Shown here piece by piece: positions 7,287-17,145 of a DNA stretch of 64,000 nucleotides. The position numbers and the translations under genes are program-made. The DNA comes from Salegentibacter sp. (lineage in GTDB: Bacteria; Bacteroidota; Bacteroidia; Flavobacteriales; Flavobacteriaceae): contig CP051246.1 of NCBI GenBank assembly GCA_017795085.1, positions 3,474,514 to 3,538,513 on the forward strand. Reading direction: 5' to 3'. The notes under the pieces were generated by a model that had not been told where the DNA came from, did no database searches, and saw only the letters and a list, made by a program, of their open reading frames with translations. The first letter of the stretch is position 1; each line of letters begins with the position of its first letter.

Positions 7287-8630
7287 ATGAACTGGGAACA
7301 ACTTTTATCCTTAAGGCGAGCTGGAGATACGCACAAACGCCTTAGAAAAGAACAAAATGAAACCCGCCTGGGCTTTGAAGTAGATTACGACCGTATTATC
7401 TTTTCTTCAGCTTTTAGAAGTTTACAGGATAAAACCCAGGTTATCCCACTGTCAAAAACCGATTTTGTACATACCCGACTTACACATAGCCTTGAAGTTT
7501 CGGTAGTAGGACGTTCCTTAGGTCGGTTGGCCGGAGAAAAGATCCTGCAAAAAAGACCGCACCTACAAACTGTACACGCATACAAAATGAACGATTTTGG
7601 GGCAATTGTAGCCGCTGCAGCCCTGGCACACGATATTGGGAACCCCCCCTTTGGGCATTCCGGAGAAAAAGCTATTGGCGAATATTTTAGCCACGGAAAT
7701 GGCCAACGCTTTAAAAAGCAACTTAGTGAAGCCGAATATCGCGACCTGATAAAATTTGAAGGTAACGCAAATGGATTTAAAATTTTGACCGAAAACAAAC
7801 CGGGTGTTTCAGGCGGATTAAGACTTTCGTATGCTACTTTGGGGGCGTTTACCAAATACCCCAAAGAATCTTTACCGTATCGCCCCACGCCAAACATTGC
7901 TGATAAAAAATTTGGCTTCTTTCAGGATCAAAAACAAACTTTTGATGATATTGCTGAAGAATTAGGTCTAAAAAAAACAGGAAATAATGAAAATATGGGT
8001 TATGCCCGGCACCCCCTTGCATTTTTAGTAGAAGCTGCCGATGATATTTGCTATACCATTATCGATTTTGAAGACGGAATTAACCTTGGTTTAATCGATG
8101 AAGATTACGCTTTAGAGTACCTTATAAAACTGGTAAAAAACAATATCAACACTAAAAAATATCATAGCCTAAAAAACACTTCAGACCGTTTGGCATATTT
8201 GCGTGCGCTCGCCATAAGCACCCTCATAAATGAAGCCGTAGAAACCTTTATCGCCAATGAAGAAGCAATTTTAGCAGGCGATTTTCACGAGGCAATTTTT
8301 GATAAAAGCAATTACGAGGCCCAGATAAGAGATATCATAAAAATAAGTGTGGAGCGTATTTACCAAAGTGATGAAGTAATTTCAAAAGAGATTGCCGGAT
8401 ATAAAATGCTTTCTTATTTGTTAGACACCTATACCCGGGCATTCCTTCCTGAAACTGAAGATTCAAATTTCAGTAAACTCGTTATAAAATCGGTACCGAA
8501 ATTAGCCTGGCTTAAAGAGGAAACTTCGATATATAAAATTTTACTTGAAATCTGCTCTTATACCGCCTCCCTAACTGATGGCAACACGGTAGCATCTTTT
8601 GAGAAATATAAAGGCTTAAGTATTAAATAA
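7287..8630 (+). CDS. dgt: Deoxyguanosinetriphosphate triphosphohydrolase-like protein (dGTPase)
   Basis: This 447-residue HD-domain dNTP triphosphohydrolase releases deoxynucleoside and tripolyphosphate from dNTPs, usually dGTP. The N-terminal signature RSLQDKTQV is present. The metal ligands are His67 in RLTHS and the HD pair at 115-116 (AHDIGNPPFGHSGEKA), and the third metal Asp lies in EAADDICYTIID near 250. Length fits the family. It is convergent with the DUF3078 gene, whose stop lies 7 nt downstream. Confidence 0.92.
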   Translation: MNWEQLLSLRRAGDTHKRLRKEQNETRLGFEVDYDRIIFSSAFRSLQDKTQVIPLSKTDFVHTRLTHSLEVSVVGRSLGRLAGEKILQKRPHLQTVHAYKMNDFGAIVAAAALAHDIGNPPFGHSGEKAIGEYFSHGNGQRFKKQLSEAEYRDLIKFEGNANGFKILTENKPGVSGGLRLSYATLGAFTKYPKESLPYRPTPNIADKKFGFFQDQKQTFDDIAEELGLKKTGNNENMGYARHPLAFLVEAADDICYTIIDFEDGINLGLIDEDYALEYLIKLVKNNINTKKYHSLKNTSDRLAYLRALAISTLINEAVETFIANEEAILAGDFHEAIFDKSNYEAQIRDIIKISVERIYQSDEVISKEIAGYKMLSYLLDTYTRAFLPETEDSNFSKLVIKSVPKLAWLKEETSIYKILLEICSYTASLTDGNTVASFEKYKGLSIK

Positions 8631-8637
8631 GAAAGAG

Positions 8638-9684
8638 TTAAAACTCGTAAACCACACCCACACCAAGCATTTGTTTAAACTGTACCCGGGCGCCATAGGT
8701 TTCAAGTTCACCATCTTCATTACGGTCTTCTTTAAATTTCACATCATCATCATACCGTAAATGTGTACCAATGCTTGCTCTAATTAAATCATTCACCTTC
8801 ATATTTACATTCAACTCCCAGTCAATATCAATATTCCCGAAATTATACAAATAGTCTGAATAAAGGCTCAAACGGTTCTCAAGGTTTACATTTTTAAGAA
8901 TTTCATTTGAAAAATCACTTGTAAATATAAAACCTACTTCAGAGCGAACACTCTGCCCCTCTTTAATTAAATTACCTTCTTCATCATATTCTGCGCCTTC
9001 CACCCCAAAGTTACCTTCATTGGCAAGATGCTGATCTAAAACAAAAGTAGATTTTAAGGTAAGGGGTGAAATGTAAGTGTACAACTTTTCATTCGGACTA
9101 TTATATTCTGAACCAACACCCAAAAACAAATAACCCGGGGCCATAAATCTAGAGATAGGTGTATCGCGATCTGGATATTTATACCCATCGGCAAACTGAG
9201 TCCTGAACTCTAATTTGCCCGAATAAAACCAATTTGATTTTTTATTTTTACGATAACCAAAGCTTGAATTCAAAGACAACTCATCATCAGATTTTCGAAG
9301 CCTTTGGCCTTCCTGTGAATTTAAACCATAGCGTATACTTGCCCGGTTTTTCCAATTCATATGGTCCTTGCTGTAATTCCTTTCAAAATTACCATGCAAT
9401 AATGCGGAAATAGAATTATTACCACCTGAGTTCCAGTTAAAAAAAGCCACTTCATTCAGATTTACCCCAAGGGTATTTTTCTTACTCCAGTATACCACCA
9501 TCGGTGGCTCTAGTTTGATGGTATCCAACACAATACTTTCTACTACTTCACTAAGTGTATCGGTATTGACTTCTTCAGGTACTTTAATTGTATCTGAAGG
9601 TTTAATAGTATCCTGGTAAAATTCAAAAGCTGAAGCATTCAACGCATATAAACACGCTAAGAAGCTTAATAGTTTAATTTTCAT
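8638..9684 (-). CDS. DUF3078 outer-membrane/periplasmic protein
   Basis: This 348-residue protein has a signal peptide (to about residue 19), a Thr/Asp-rich linker, and a beta-strand-rich domain from YWSKKNTLGVNLNEVAFFNWNSGGNNS onward, the hallmark of DUF3078. Strands alternate with short polar turns and the protein ends in ...GVGVVYEF with a terminal Phe, consistent with an outer-membrane beta-barrel. Function is unknown. It follows dxs on the same strand with a 30-nt gap, a frequent flavobacterial arrangement as far as I recall, and may share its transcript. Confidence 0.8.
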   Translation of the reverse strand: MKIKLLSFLACLYALNASAFEFYQDTIKPSDTIKVPEEVNTDTLSEVVESIVLDTIKLEPPMVVYWSKKNTLGVNLNEVAFFNWNSGGNNSISALLHGNFERNYSKDHMNWKNRASIRYGLNSQEGQRLRKSDDELSLNSSFGYRKNKKSNWFYSGKLEFRTQFADGYKYPDRDTPISRFMAPGYLFLGVGSEYNSPNEKLYTYISPLTLKSTFVLDQHLANEGNFGVEGAEYDEEGNLIKEGQSVRSEVGFIFTSDFSNEILKNVNLENRLSLYSDYLYNFGNIDIDWELNVNMKVNDLIRASIGTHLRYDDDVKFKEDRNEDGELETYGARVQFKQMLGVGVVYEF

Positions 9685-9714
9685 TAGATTATTTAGATTT
9701 TCGGAGTTGCAAAA

Positions 9715-11493
9715 TTATAACTTTTGCAATTGAGATAATAACTGTTTTCGTATATTTTTAACGCTAATTCCTGCTTTTTCTTGTATCTCTTCTGTTTTTC
9801 CGTGTTCAATAAACGCATCTGGAAGCCCCAAACAGGTAATTTTAGAAACAAAACACTTGGCAGCGGCAAATTCTAGAACCGCACTTCCAAAGCCGCCCTG
9901 CAAAATGCCATCTTCTACGGTAACAATGGCTTTATACCTGTTGAAGATATGCTGCAGTAGGTTTTCATCGAGCGGTTTTACAAAACGCATATCATAATGG
10001 CCTATTTTTTCTCCTGAAATTTCACTCAAGGCTTCTGAAACATTCCTGGCCATGTTCCCGACACTGAGTACAGCAAGATTTTCACCTTCCTGCAGACAAC
10101 GCCCTTTCCCGATGGAAATTTCTTTAAAATCGGTTCGCCAATCTATAATTTTTCCTCGTCCCCTCGGATACCTAATGGCCATGGGATGCTTTAAATTTAA
10201 TTGAGCCGTATATAATAAATTCCTCAGTTCAATTTCATCGGCAGGAGTGGCAATAATCATGTTTGGAACACAGCGTAGAAAAGCAATATCAAAAACCCCG
10301 TGATGTGTTGCTCCATCTTCGCCCACCAGGCCGGCTCGATCTACGCAAAAGATCACCGGTAAATCCTGAATAGCCACATCATGAATTACCTGATCATAAG
10401 CCCGCTGTAAAAAAGTAGAATAAATAGTGCAAAACACTTTAAACCCTTTGGTAGCCATTCCTGCTGCAAGGGTTACGGCATGCTGCTCGGCAATTCCCAC
10501 ATCAAATGCCCGATCGGGAAAAGCCTGCATCATATATTTCAAAGAACTACCTGTAGGCATAGCCGGTGTAATACCAATAATTTTATCATCCTTTTCAGCC
10601 AACTCTACCAGGGATAAACCAAATACATCCTGAAATTTCAATGGAGGTTCACCCGTATCATAAGTCAAAAGTTCACCGGTTAGTGGCTCAAATTTTCCCG
10701 GAGCATGATATTTCACCTGGTCTTCTTCAGCTTTTTTAAGTCCCTTTCCCTTGGTAGTAATCACATGTAGAAATATAGGACCTTCTATATTTTTAAGCTT
10801 CTCAAAAGTTTGTAACAAACCTTTAATATCGTGCCCGTCCACCGGGCCAAAATACCTAAAATTCAGGGCTTCAATTATATTATCCTGCCTGGGTTTATAC
10901 CCTACGCGAGCTTTTGTGAGATATTGCTTGAGCGCTCCCACGCTGGGATCAATCCCAATGGCATTGTCATTTAAAATTACCAGTAAATTGGCATCGCTAA
11001 CCCCGGCATGGTTAAGTCCTTCAAAAGCCATTCCGCTGGCGATAGAAGCATCTCCCACCACCGCAATATGTTGCCGTATTGCGTTGCCCTCCAATTTAGA
11101 AGCAATAGCCATGCCCAAAGCCGCAGAAATAGCAGTTGATGAATGCCCTGTACCAAAGGTATCAAATACACTTTCACTTCTTTTCGGAAATCCGCTAAGC
11201 CCGTTTAATTGCCGGTTGGTATAAAATAAGTCTCGGCGGCCTGTAAGGATTTTATGGCCATAAGCCTGATGGCCAACATCCCAAACCAATAAATCTTCGG
11301 GGGTATTAAAAAAATAATGTATGGCAATAGTTAGTTCAACAACCCCAAGACTAGCACCAAGATGGCCTTCTTTGGTGGCTACGATTTCAATAATAAATCG
11401 TCGAAGCTCATCTGAAAGTTGTTCCAGTTTAGCTTCTGGTAATTTCCGGAGATCCTCCGGTGAGTTAATGCTATCTAAAATTGTATTGCTCAT
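9715..11493 (-). CDS. dxs: 1-deoxy-D-xylulose-5-phosphate synthase
   Basis: This 592-residue thiamine-diphosphate enzyme is the first step of the MEP isoprenoid pathway, condensing pyruvate with glyceraldehyde-3-phosphate. It has the TPP-binding segment VVGDASIASGMAFEGLNHAG (about 145-165), VWDVGHQAYGHKILTGRR, the transketolase pyrimidine-binding domain with DVGIAEQHAVTLAAG, and the C-terminal transketolase domain. ATG 11493 was chosen over an in-frame TTG 9 nt upstream. A perfect TAAATTTG box (11507-11500) lies only 6 nt before the ATG, so the message may be nearly leaderless. The metallophosphoesterase-like gene is divergent. Confidence 0.95.
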   Translation of the reverse strand: MSNTILDSINSPEDLRKLPEAKLEQLSDELRRFIIEIVATKEGHLGASLGVVELTIAIHYFFNTPEDLLVWDVGHQAYGHKILTGRRDLFYTNRQLNGLSGFPKRSESVFDTFGTGHSSTAISAALGMAIASKLEGNAIRQHIAVVGDASIASGMAFEGLNHAGVSDANLLVILNDNAIGIDPSVGALKQYLTKARVGYKPRQDNIIEALNFRYFGPVDGHDIKGLLQTFEKLKNIEGPIFLHVITTKGKGLKKAEEDQVKYHAPGKFEPLTGELLTYDTGEPPLKFQDVFGLSLVELAEKDDKIIGITPAMPTGSSLKYMMQAFPDRAFDVGIAEQHAVTLAAGMATKGFKVFCTIYSTFLQRAYDQVIHDVAIQDLPVIFCVDRAGLVGEDGATHHGVFDIAFLRCVPNMIIATPADEIELRNLLYTAQLNLKHPMAIRYPRGRGKIIDWRTDFKEISIGKGRCLQEGENLAVLSVGNMARNVSEALSEISGEKIGHYDMRFVKPLDENLLQHIFNRYKAIVTVEDGILQGGFGSAVLEFAAAKCFVSKITCLGLPDAFIEHGKTEEIQEKAGISVKNIRKQLLSQLQKL

Positions 11494-11627
11494 CTGCAGC
11501 AAATTTACATTTATTCAGCAGAAAAAACTTCTTAAAATAAAGCCACGCCAATGTTACAATAAGTTAAATATTAGTATTAATTACAGTTTTTTTGAAAAAT
11601 TGCAAAAACCATTGAAAACTACCTAAA

Positions 11628-14600
11628 ATGCTGCAAAACTTCACCCAGACATTGATTCTCTTATGCCTGCTGATTTCCTTTTCAGCTGCTTCACAAGAAA
11701 AAAAAGAAATGGCACACACCATTTACATTGCAGGAAACTTAGGAAATGATCTTCAGGGCGAAGCACAAAAAGTAATTAAAGCTTTGGTTAAATCTTCTAA
11801 AAAAGAAGAAAAGGAAATCACCTTACTTGTTCCCGGTAGTTTTCTACAACATATCGGTTTCCCAAAAAATAGGCAAGAACGTCGGAAACAAAAAGAAATC
11901 CTTACAAAATATCTTCTAAAACCTTTTAAAGATTTTAACGGAAAGATTATCCTTACTCCTGGTTATAACGAATGGGCCAACGGCAGCCAACAACAAATTG
12001 ACGACCTGGAAAGCTTTTTACAAGACAATGAATCGAAAATTGAAGTTTGGCCAAATGATGGATGTCCGCTGGCACGTGAAAGTATTGCTAAAAACGTTGA
12101 ACTTATAACCGTAGATTCTCAATGGTTTTTAGAAGATTGGGATCAACATCCTGAAATGAACGTGAAATGTGAAATTAAAGATCGCGAACGCTTTTTTACT
12201 GAATTTAAGGATGACATAAAAGACAATCATGGTAAAACCATTATTGTTTCGGTGCCCCACCCGGTAATGAGCAATACACGTAAAGGTTTTTTAGAAAAAA
12301 TAAGTGGATTTGACCCTCAGGATTATCACAACAAAAATCACACTTACTTTCGAGGAAGGCTAGAAACCATTGCCTCCCAGTTTGATGATATTATTTTTGT
12401 GTCGGCTAATGATAGAAACCTGCAATTCCTTCAGGATGATAAAATACCACAAATTATTAGCGGAGCCATAGGCAGTAAACAAAAATCAAAAATTAAAGAA
12501 AACAATCATTTTGCTTCCACAACCACGGGTTTTGCTCGCATGGAAATATATAACGACCACTCTTCGCAGCTCACATTTCATACTCTGAAAAACAATAACA
12601 CGCAAATTGCTTTTTCTACCGGTATTAAACGCCGTGAAAGCCGGATGGACGAAGTCTCTTATAAAACTAAAGAACAAGTAGGCGATACAGTTAGCGCTTC
12701 TATATATTCTGAAGAGGAAACCGATAAATCAAAACTCTATAAAATTATTTGGGGGGAACATTACCGAAAAGTATACAGTACAAAAATAAAAGCACCAGTA
12801 CTGTTTTTAGATACACTGAATGGGAATTTAAAACCTCTTAAAGAAGGAGGCGGCATGCAATCGCGTTCGCTTCGTTTTATCGCTGATGATAAAAACGAAT
12901 TCACCATTCGTGCCCTGCGAAAAAGTGCAACCCGGTTTTTACAAGCTGCCACAATTAAAGATCATTATATTAAAGACTATATTGAAAATACCGTAGCCCA
13001 GCGCTACGCTTTAGATTTATTTACCACTGCCCATCCTTATGCGCCATTTTCCTTAAACCGAATCAACCAATGCCTTGACATTTTACACGGGAAACCACAA
13101 ATTTTCTATATTCCAAAACAAAAAACCCTGGGCACCAACAATGATGATTACGGTGATGAACTTTATATGTTTGAAGCGCATGTTGGTGATGAAAACAAGG
13201 AATTTACACGCTTTGGAAAATCCAAGGATATTTTAAGTACTACTGATTTTCTTAAAGCGCTGAACGAAAGCAAAAAAAACCAGCCTAATGAAGTTGAATA
13301 TATAAAAGCCCGTTTATTGGATATGCTGATAGGCGATTGGGACCGGCATTTTGACCAATGGCGCTGGGCTGAATATGCCGGTGAAAATGATAAAAAAGTA
13401 TATAAACCTATCCCGAGAGACCGGGATTTTGCCTTTCCAAAATATGATGGGCCCATCTTAAATTTGATGAAAGTAAGTTTTCCTTTGATTAGAAAAATGG
13501 AAACTTTCGATAATAACGTAGATAATGTAAAATGGTTTAACTTATCGGGTTATCCGCTAGACCAAAAATTATTAAAAACAACAAGTTGGAATGATTGGAA
13601 GGAACAGGTGATTTTTATTCAGGAAAAACTTACCGATGCTGAAATTGAGCAAGCTTTTAAAATTCTGCCCCGGGAAGTTCAGGATCATACTATCGCAGAC
13701 ATCAAGACAAAATTAAAAGCCAGACGTGGGAATTTGAAAGATATTGCCCGACGGTATTACGATTATCTTCAGAAGTTTCAGGTATTAACCGGAACAATCA
13801 AAGATGATGTCTTCAATATTGAACGTAACAAAAACGGACTTACTAAAATATCCCTTCAGAATAAAAAGGGCAAAGAAACTTTCAGCAAAACCTACAACCG
13901 TGACAAAACCGAAGAAATATGGATTTACGGGCTGGAGGGTGATGATAATTTTTTAGTTAAGGGCAAAGGTGATAATCTAATTAGAATCAGCGTTGTTGGC
14001 GGTGAAGGAACTGATTCTTACAATTTTAAGAATACCAAAAGAATAACTCTTTATGACCACAAAAGCAAGAAAAGCGAAATCAGTAATAAAAATTCTAAAA
14101 AATGGCTGGTAGATTCTTATAAAATTAATCAATATGATCCAGACAAACGCAAACGCAGTGAAAACAAACTCCTTCCTCAGGCAAATTATAAGGGAGATGA
14201 AGGGCTTTCCCTTGGACTTAGAAATATACATACTACTTATGGTCTGGCCAATAATCCTTTTAAAACCCAACACGAACTTGGTGCAGCTTTCTTTTTTGCC
14301 ACTAACGGACTTGAAATAGATTATCAGGGAGAATTTGCCCATATATTTTATAATTGGAATTTAGGGATCTCAGCCCGTTACACCAGCCCTAATTTCACCC
14401 TTAATTATTTTGGCAAAGGCATAGAAAGCGAATATAATCGTGATGAGATGGGGCGTGACTTTAATCGAACCCGAACCCAGCAATTAAAACTTGCCCCCTC
14501 TTTAATTTGGAAAGGACGGGAAGGCCATAGCTTTTATACTAAACCCTACATAGAAGGGATAAAAGCTTATGATGACGACAACCGGTATCTGGGCCAGTTT

Positions 14601-15200
14601 TTTAATCCGGAAAATGATGTTTTTAACCAACAATGGTATGCCGGGGCCGAAGCCAATTACAACTATAAAAACCGGGACAACCCGGCTTACCCTACCCGGG
14701 GTTTTGAGACTAATTTAACCGCCGGTTACAAAAGCAACATAGACAATCATAATAATAGTTTTGCTTATGTGGAACCTTCAATAGCTCTAGATTACCCCCT
14801 ACATCACAGCGATATTGCTGTTTTAGCCACAAAAATTGGTGGTAAAGCACTTTTTGGCGATAATTATGAATTTTACCACGCAGCTTTACTAGGCGGAAAT
14901 GATGACTTACGTGCTTATCGTTTAGAGCGCTTTAATGGTAAACAATCTTTTTACCACAGCACCGATTTACGTGTGGGCCTAACGCAATTTAAAACCAATT
15001 TTATCCCCTTGCGAATGGGGCTAAGCGCCGGATTTGATTATGGTAGGGTTTGGACTGAAAATGATAATTCAAAAAAATGGCGAAATAATTATGGAGGCTC
15101 TTTTTGGGTAAATGGCTTTCATGTGGTTACCGCCAATGTAGGATATTATTACGGTGAAGATAGGGGCCGCCTTAGCTTTACATTTAATTTCAAATTCTAA
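11628..15200 (+). CDS. Phosphoesterase-like domain fused to an outer-membrane beta-barrel; metal motifs lost
   Basis: This 1190-residue exported protein has a signal peptide (1-22) and a calcineurin-like phosphoesterase domain (about 28-330). A middle region (350-780) has IGDWDRHFDQWRWAEY and IPRDRDFAF motifs. The C-terminal Omp85/TamA-like barrel (about 850-1190) has YPTRGFETNLTAGY and ends GRLSFTFNFKF. The overall order and the signature SQWFLEDWDQHP match flavobacterial metallophosphoesterases. The expected metal-binding motifs are degenerate: GNLGN at 36-40, PGSF at 69-72, PGYNEW at 111-116, VPHP at 209-212 and SANDRN at 259-264. It is probably a surface or outer-membrane protein that no longer hydrolyses phosphoesters. 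Confidence 0.8.
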   Translation: MLQNFTQTLILLCLLISFSAASQEKKEMAHTIYIAGNLGNDLQGEAQKVIKALVKSSKKEEKEITLLVPGSFLQHIGFPKNRQERRKQKEILTKYLLKPFKDFNGKIILTPGYNEWANGSQQQIDDLESFLQDNESKIEVWPNDGCPLARESIAKNVELITVDSQWFLEDWDQHPEMNVKCEIKDRERFFTEFKDDIKDNHGKTIIVSVPHPVMSNTRKGFLEKISGFDPQDYHNKNHTYFRGRLETIASQFDDIIFVSANDRNLQFLQDDKIPQIISGAIGSKQKSKIKENNHFASTTTGFARMEIYNDHSSQLTFHTLKNNNTQIAFSTGIKRRESRMDEVSYKTKEQVGDTVSASIYSEEETDKSKLYKIIWGEHYRKVYSTKIKAPVLFLDTLNGNLKPLKEGGGMQSRSLRFIADDKNEFTIRALRKSATRFLQAATIKDHYIKDYIENTVAQRYALDLFTTAHPYAPFSLNRINQCLDILHGKPQIFYIPKQKTLGTNNDDYGDELYMFEAHVGDENKEFTRFGKSKDILSTTDFLKALNESKKNQPNEVEYIKARLLDMLIGDWDRHFDQWRWAEYAGENDKKVYKPIPRDRDFAFPKYDGPILNLMKVSFPLIRKMETFDNNVDNVKWFNLSGYPLDQKLLKTTSWNDWKEQVIFIQEKLTDAEIEQAFKILPREVQDHTIADIKTKLKARRGNLKDIARRYYDYLQKFQVLTGTIKDDVFNIERNKNGLTKISLQNKKGKETFSKTYNRDKTEEIWIYGLEGDDNFLVKGKGDNLIRISVVGGEGTDSYNFKNTKRITLYDHKSKKSEISNKNSKKWLVDSYKINQYDPDKRKRSENKLLPQANYKGDEGLSLGLRNIHTTYGLANNPFKTQHELGAAFFFATNGLEIDYQGEFAHIFYNWNLGISARYTSPNFTLNYFGKGIESEYNRDEMGRDFNRTRTQQLKLAPSLIWKGREGHSFYTKPYIEGIKAYDDDNRYLGQFFNPENDVFNQQWYAGAEANYNYKNRDNPAYPTRGFETNLTAGYKSNIDNHNNSFAYVEPSIALDYPLHHSDIAVLATKIGGKALFGDNYEFYHAALLGGNDDLRAYRLERFNGKQSFYHSTDLRVGLTQFKTNFIPLRMGLSAGFDYGRVWTENDNSKKWRNNYGGSFWVNGFHVVTANVGYYYGEDRGRLSFTFNFKF

Positions 15201-15239
15201 AAAACGTACCTTTCGGTTTTAAATTTCAGTAAAAAATAA

Positions 15240-15689
15240 ATGATTCAAGCTTACGACGACGAATATTTTATGCGCAAAGCCATAGATGAAGCGCATATTG
15301 CCTATGAAAAAGGTGAAATCCCCGTAGGTGTGGTAGTGGTTGTCAAAGACCGCATTATTGCCCGCGGCCATAACCTTACCGAAACACTAAATGATGTAAC
15401 GGCTCATGCTGAAATGCAAGCCATTACTGCCGCAGCCTCTTCACTGGGAGGAAAATACTTACGGGATTGTACAATGTATGTTACTCTTGAACCCTGCCAA
15501 ATGTGTGCCGGAGCTTTATACTGGAGTCAACTCGCTAACCTGGTTTTTGCCGCTGAAGATACCCAACGTGGATACAGGAAATTCGGGGTGCAACTTCATC
15601 CAAAAACCAAAGTGAAACAGGGAATTTTAGCCAAGGAAGCCGCTACCCTGTTAAAGCGTTTTTTTGTAGAAAAAAGGAACTTAAATTAA
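15240..15689 (+). CDS. tadA: tRNA-specific adenosine deaminase
   Basis: This 149-residue deaminase converts A34 to inosine in tRNA-Arg(ACG). The zinc site and catalytic Glu are His56/Glu58 (HAE) and Cys86/Cys89 (EPCQMCAGA). The TadA-specific region ENL-like RGHNLTET and the C-terminal KVKQGILAKEAATLLKRFF helix are present. It starts 39 nt after the barrel fusion gene on the same strand. The MIQAYDDEYFM start matches the usual flavobacterial N-terminus. Confidence 0.92.
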   Translation: MIQAYDDEYFMRKAIDEAHIAYEKGEIPVGVVVVVKDRIIARGHNLTETLNDVTAHAEMQAITAAASSLGGKYLRDCTMYVTLEPCQMCAGALYWSQLANLVFAAEDTQRGYRKFGVQLHPKTKVKQGILAKEAATLLKRFFVEKRNLN

Positions 15690-15903
15690 ACAGGCTGTAG
15701 TTAAGTATCGTTATTTCATTTACGAATATTCGCTATTACCCGAGTAATTGAAATCAGTATCACTTCAATTTATATAAACCAGAACTCCTTCATGTTTTCT
15801 TTCTCTACCCAAATCCTGACAGAATACTCAGGAGAGAGAAAAGCAAAGGCACTTTTACTAAATATTTTCAGGCAAAGCTGAAAGCCAAATCAAATTCCAA
15901 TTC
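15690..15903. other. Intergenic region at the edge of the pectin locus
   Basis: This 214-nt gap separates the convergent tadA and GH105 genes. An imperfect stem (TCCTG at 15811-15815 with CAGGA at 15825-15829, flanked by TTTTCTTTCTCT and AGAGAAAAG) may end one or both transcripts. No gene is seen. Confidence 0.4.
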
Positions 15904-17136
15904 TTACTCAGCCTGAAGTTTTTCTAACTCTAAACTCGCTAAAATAAACGGGCCGGTACCTTTAGGGTCATTAGGCCTAATTTTTTCATTTACATAATAT
16001 TCAAAAGTACCATCCCGATACGGGTCGCCTCCAAGTCCCGCTACTGCACAAACCCGGTTTAGGTTTACTATTCCATCTTCCTCTACAGAAACAAGGTTAT
16101 CCAACATTCCCTGATATGCCTTTTTTGCATCTTTAAGATAACTTTTATCCAGGTAACCCTTTCTAACTCCTTTTGCCAATGTATAGGTAAACATTGCAGA
16201 ACCCGAAGCCTCTAGATAATTTCCTTCTTCACCCTGCCTATCTAAAACCTGGTACCAAAGGCCACTTTTATCCTGATAATTAACTACTGCTTCAGCAAAA
16301 CTTTGCAGGTAACCGATTATTTTATCTCTTTCCTTATAATCTTCCGGAAGGTAATCAAGCACATCTACCAGGGCCATCCCGTACCACCCCATAGCTCGTG
16401 ACCAAAAATTTGGAGAAGTTCCTGTTTCAGGATCAGCCCACTTTTGTTCTTTGCTTTCATCCCAGCCGTGGTAAAGCAAACCTGTTTCCTTATCTAAATG
16501 ATGTTTTTGGGTAAGCTCAAACTGGTGAATGATATCATCATATATCTTTTGCGCCGAGTCTTTTTCAAATTCACCTGCATATCGGGCATAAAACGGGTGC
16601 GCCATATACAAACCATCTAACCACATTTGATTGGTATAGCGCTTTTTATGCCAAAAACCACCGGTTTTTGTACGCGGCTGATCGGTTAATTGGTTTCTTA
16701 ACTTATCAGCCGCTTTCTTATATTTATCCTCACCCGTTTTCTCGTATAACCAGAGTAACACGTGTCCGGATTTTAGCATATCCAGGTTTTTCGTTTCCGG
16801 TTTATAAGTTTTAATAGTACCCGCAGAATCAATTAAAGCATCGGTATAAGAAAAAATATAATCATGATAAACTTCTTTACCTGTCTTTTCAAAAAGTTCT
16901 TGAGTACCTTTTAAAACAAGTCCGTTAGGATAACTCCATACAGGCTTATCATGAAAGTCCAATTGCCAGGCTTTGGGGAAACGCTCTATTTCAGAAAGCA
17001 TCATTCGCTCCGACCAGTTTAAATCTTTGCTAATTAAAGCTTTTTCAGCGCTATTATCTTTCTCGGTTTCTTTTGTCTCTTTACAACTAAAAACACACAA
17101 TAAAAAAATAAAGCTCAAACTGCTAATTAATCTCAT
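15904..17136 (-). CDS. GH105 unsaturated rhamnogalacturonyl hydrolase, lipoprotein
   Basis: This 410-residue glycosidase of the GH88/GH105 (YteR/YesR) family removes the 4,5-unsaturated galacturonyl residue left on rhamnose-containing oligomers by rhamnogalacturonan lyases. It has a lipoprotein signal with the lipid Cys at 18 (VFSCKE) and an (alpha/alpha)6 barrel with WSYPNGLVLKG. The catalytic Asp174 lies in MWLDGLYMAHPF, followed by FWSRAMGWYGMALVDVL and GDPYRDGTFEYYVNE. It is last of a four-gene enzyme operon (24022 down to 15904), with a 9-nt gap to the gene upstream. It is the natural partner of the PL11 lyase nearby. Confidence 0.9.
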   Translation of the reverse strand: MRLISSLSFIFLLCVFSCKETKETEKDNSAEKALISKDLNWSERMMLSEIERFPKAWQLDFHDKPVWSYPNGLVLKGTQELFEKTGKEVYHDYIFSYTDALIDSAGTIKTYKPETKNLDMLKSGHVLLWLYEKTGEDKYKKAADKLRNQLTDQPRTKTGGFWHKKRYTNQMWLDGLYMAHPFYARYAGEFEKDSAQKIYDDIIHQFELTQKHHLDKETGLLYHGWDESKEQKWADPETGTSPNFWSRAMGWYGMALVDVLDYLPEDYKERDKIIGYLQSFAEAVVNYQDKSGLWYQVLDRQGEEGNYLEASGSAMFTYTLAKGVRKGYLDKSYLKDAKKAYQGMLDNLVSVEEDGIVNLNRVCAVAGLGGDPYRDGTFEYYVNEKIRPNDPKGTGPFILASLELEKLQAE

Positions 17137-17145
17137 AAATAATAT

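Noticed and set aside
7385..7897. 170-codon frame antisense to dgt
   Set aside because: It is fully inside a well supported gene, and its Pro/Ser/Arg-rich, Cys-rich translation is typical of a reverse-strand shadow.
10751..11224. 157-codon frame antisense to dxs
   Set aside because: It is antisense to a conserved enzyme gene and has no recognisable domain.
13977..14342. 121-codon hydrophobic frame antisense to the barrel fusion gene
   Set aside because: The hydrophobic character arises from the complement of a Lys/Asn-rich segment; no start signals or family match.
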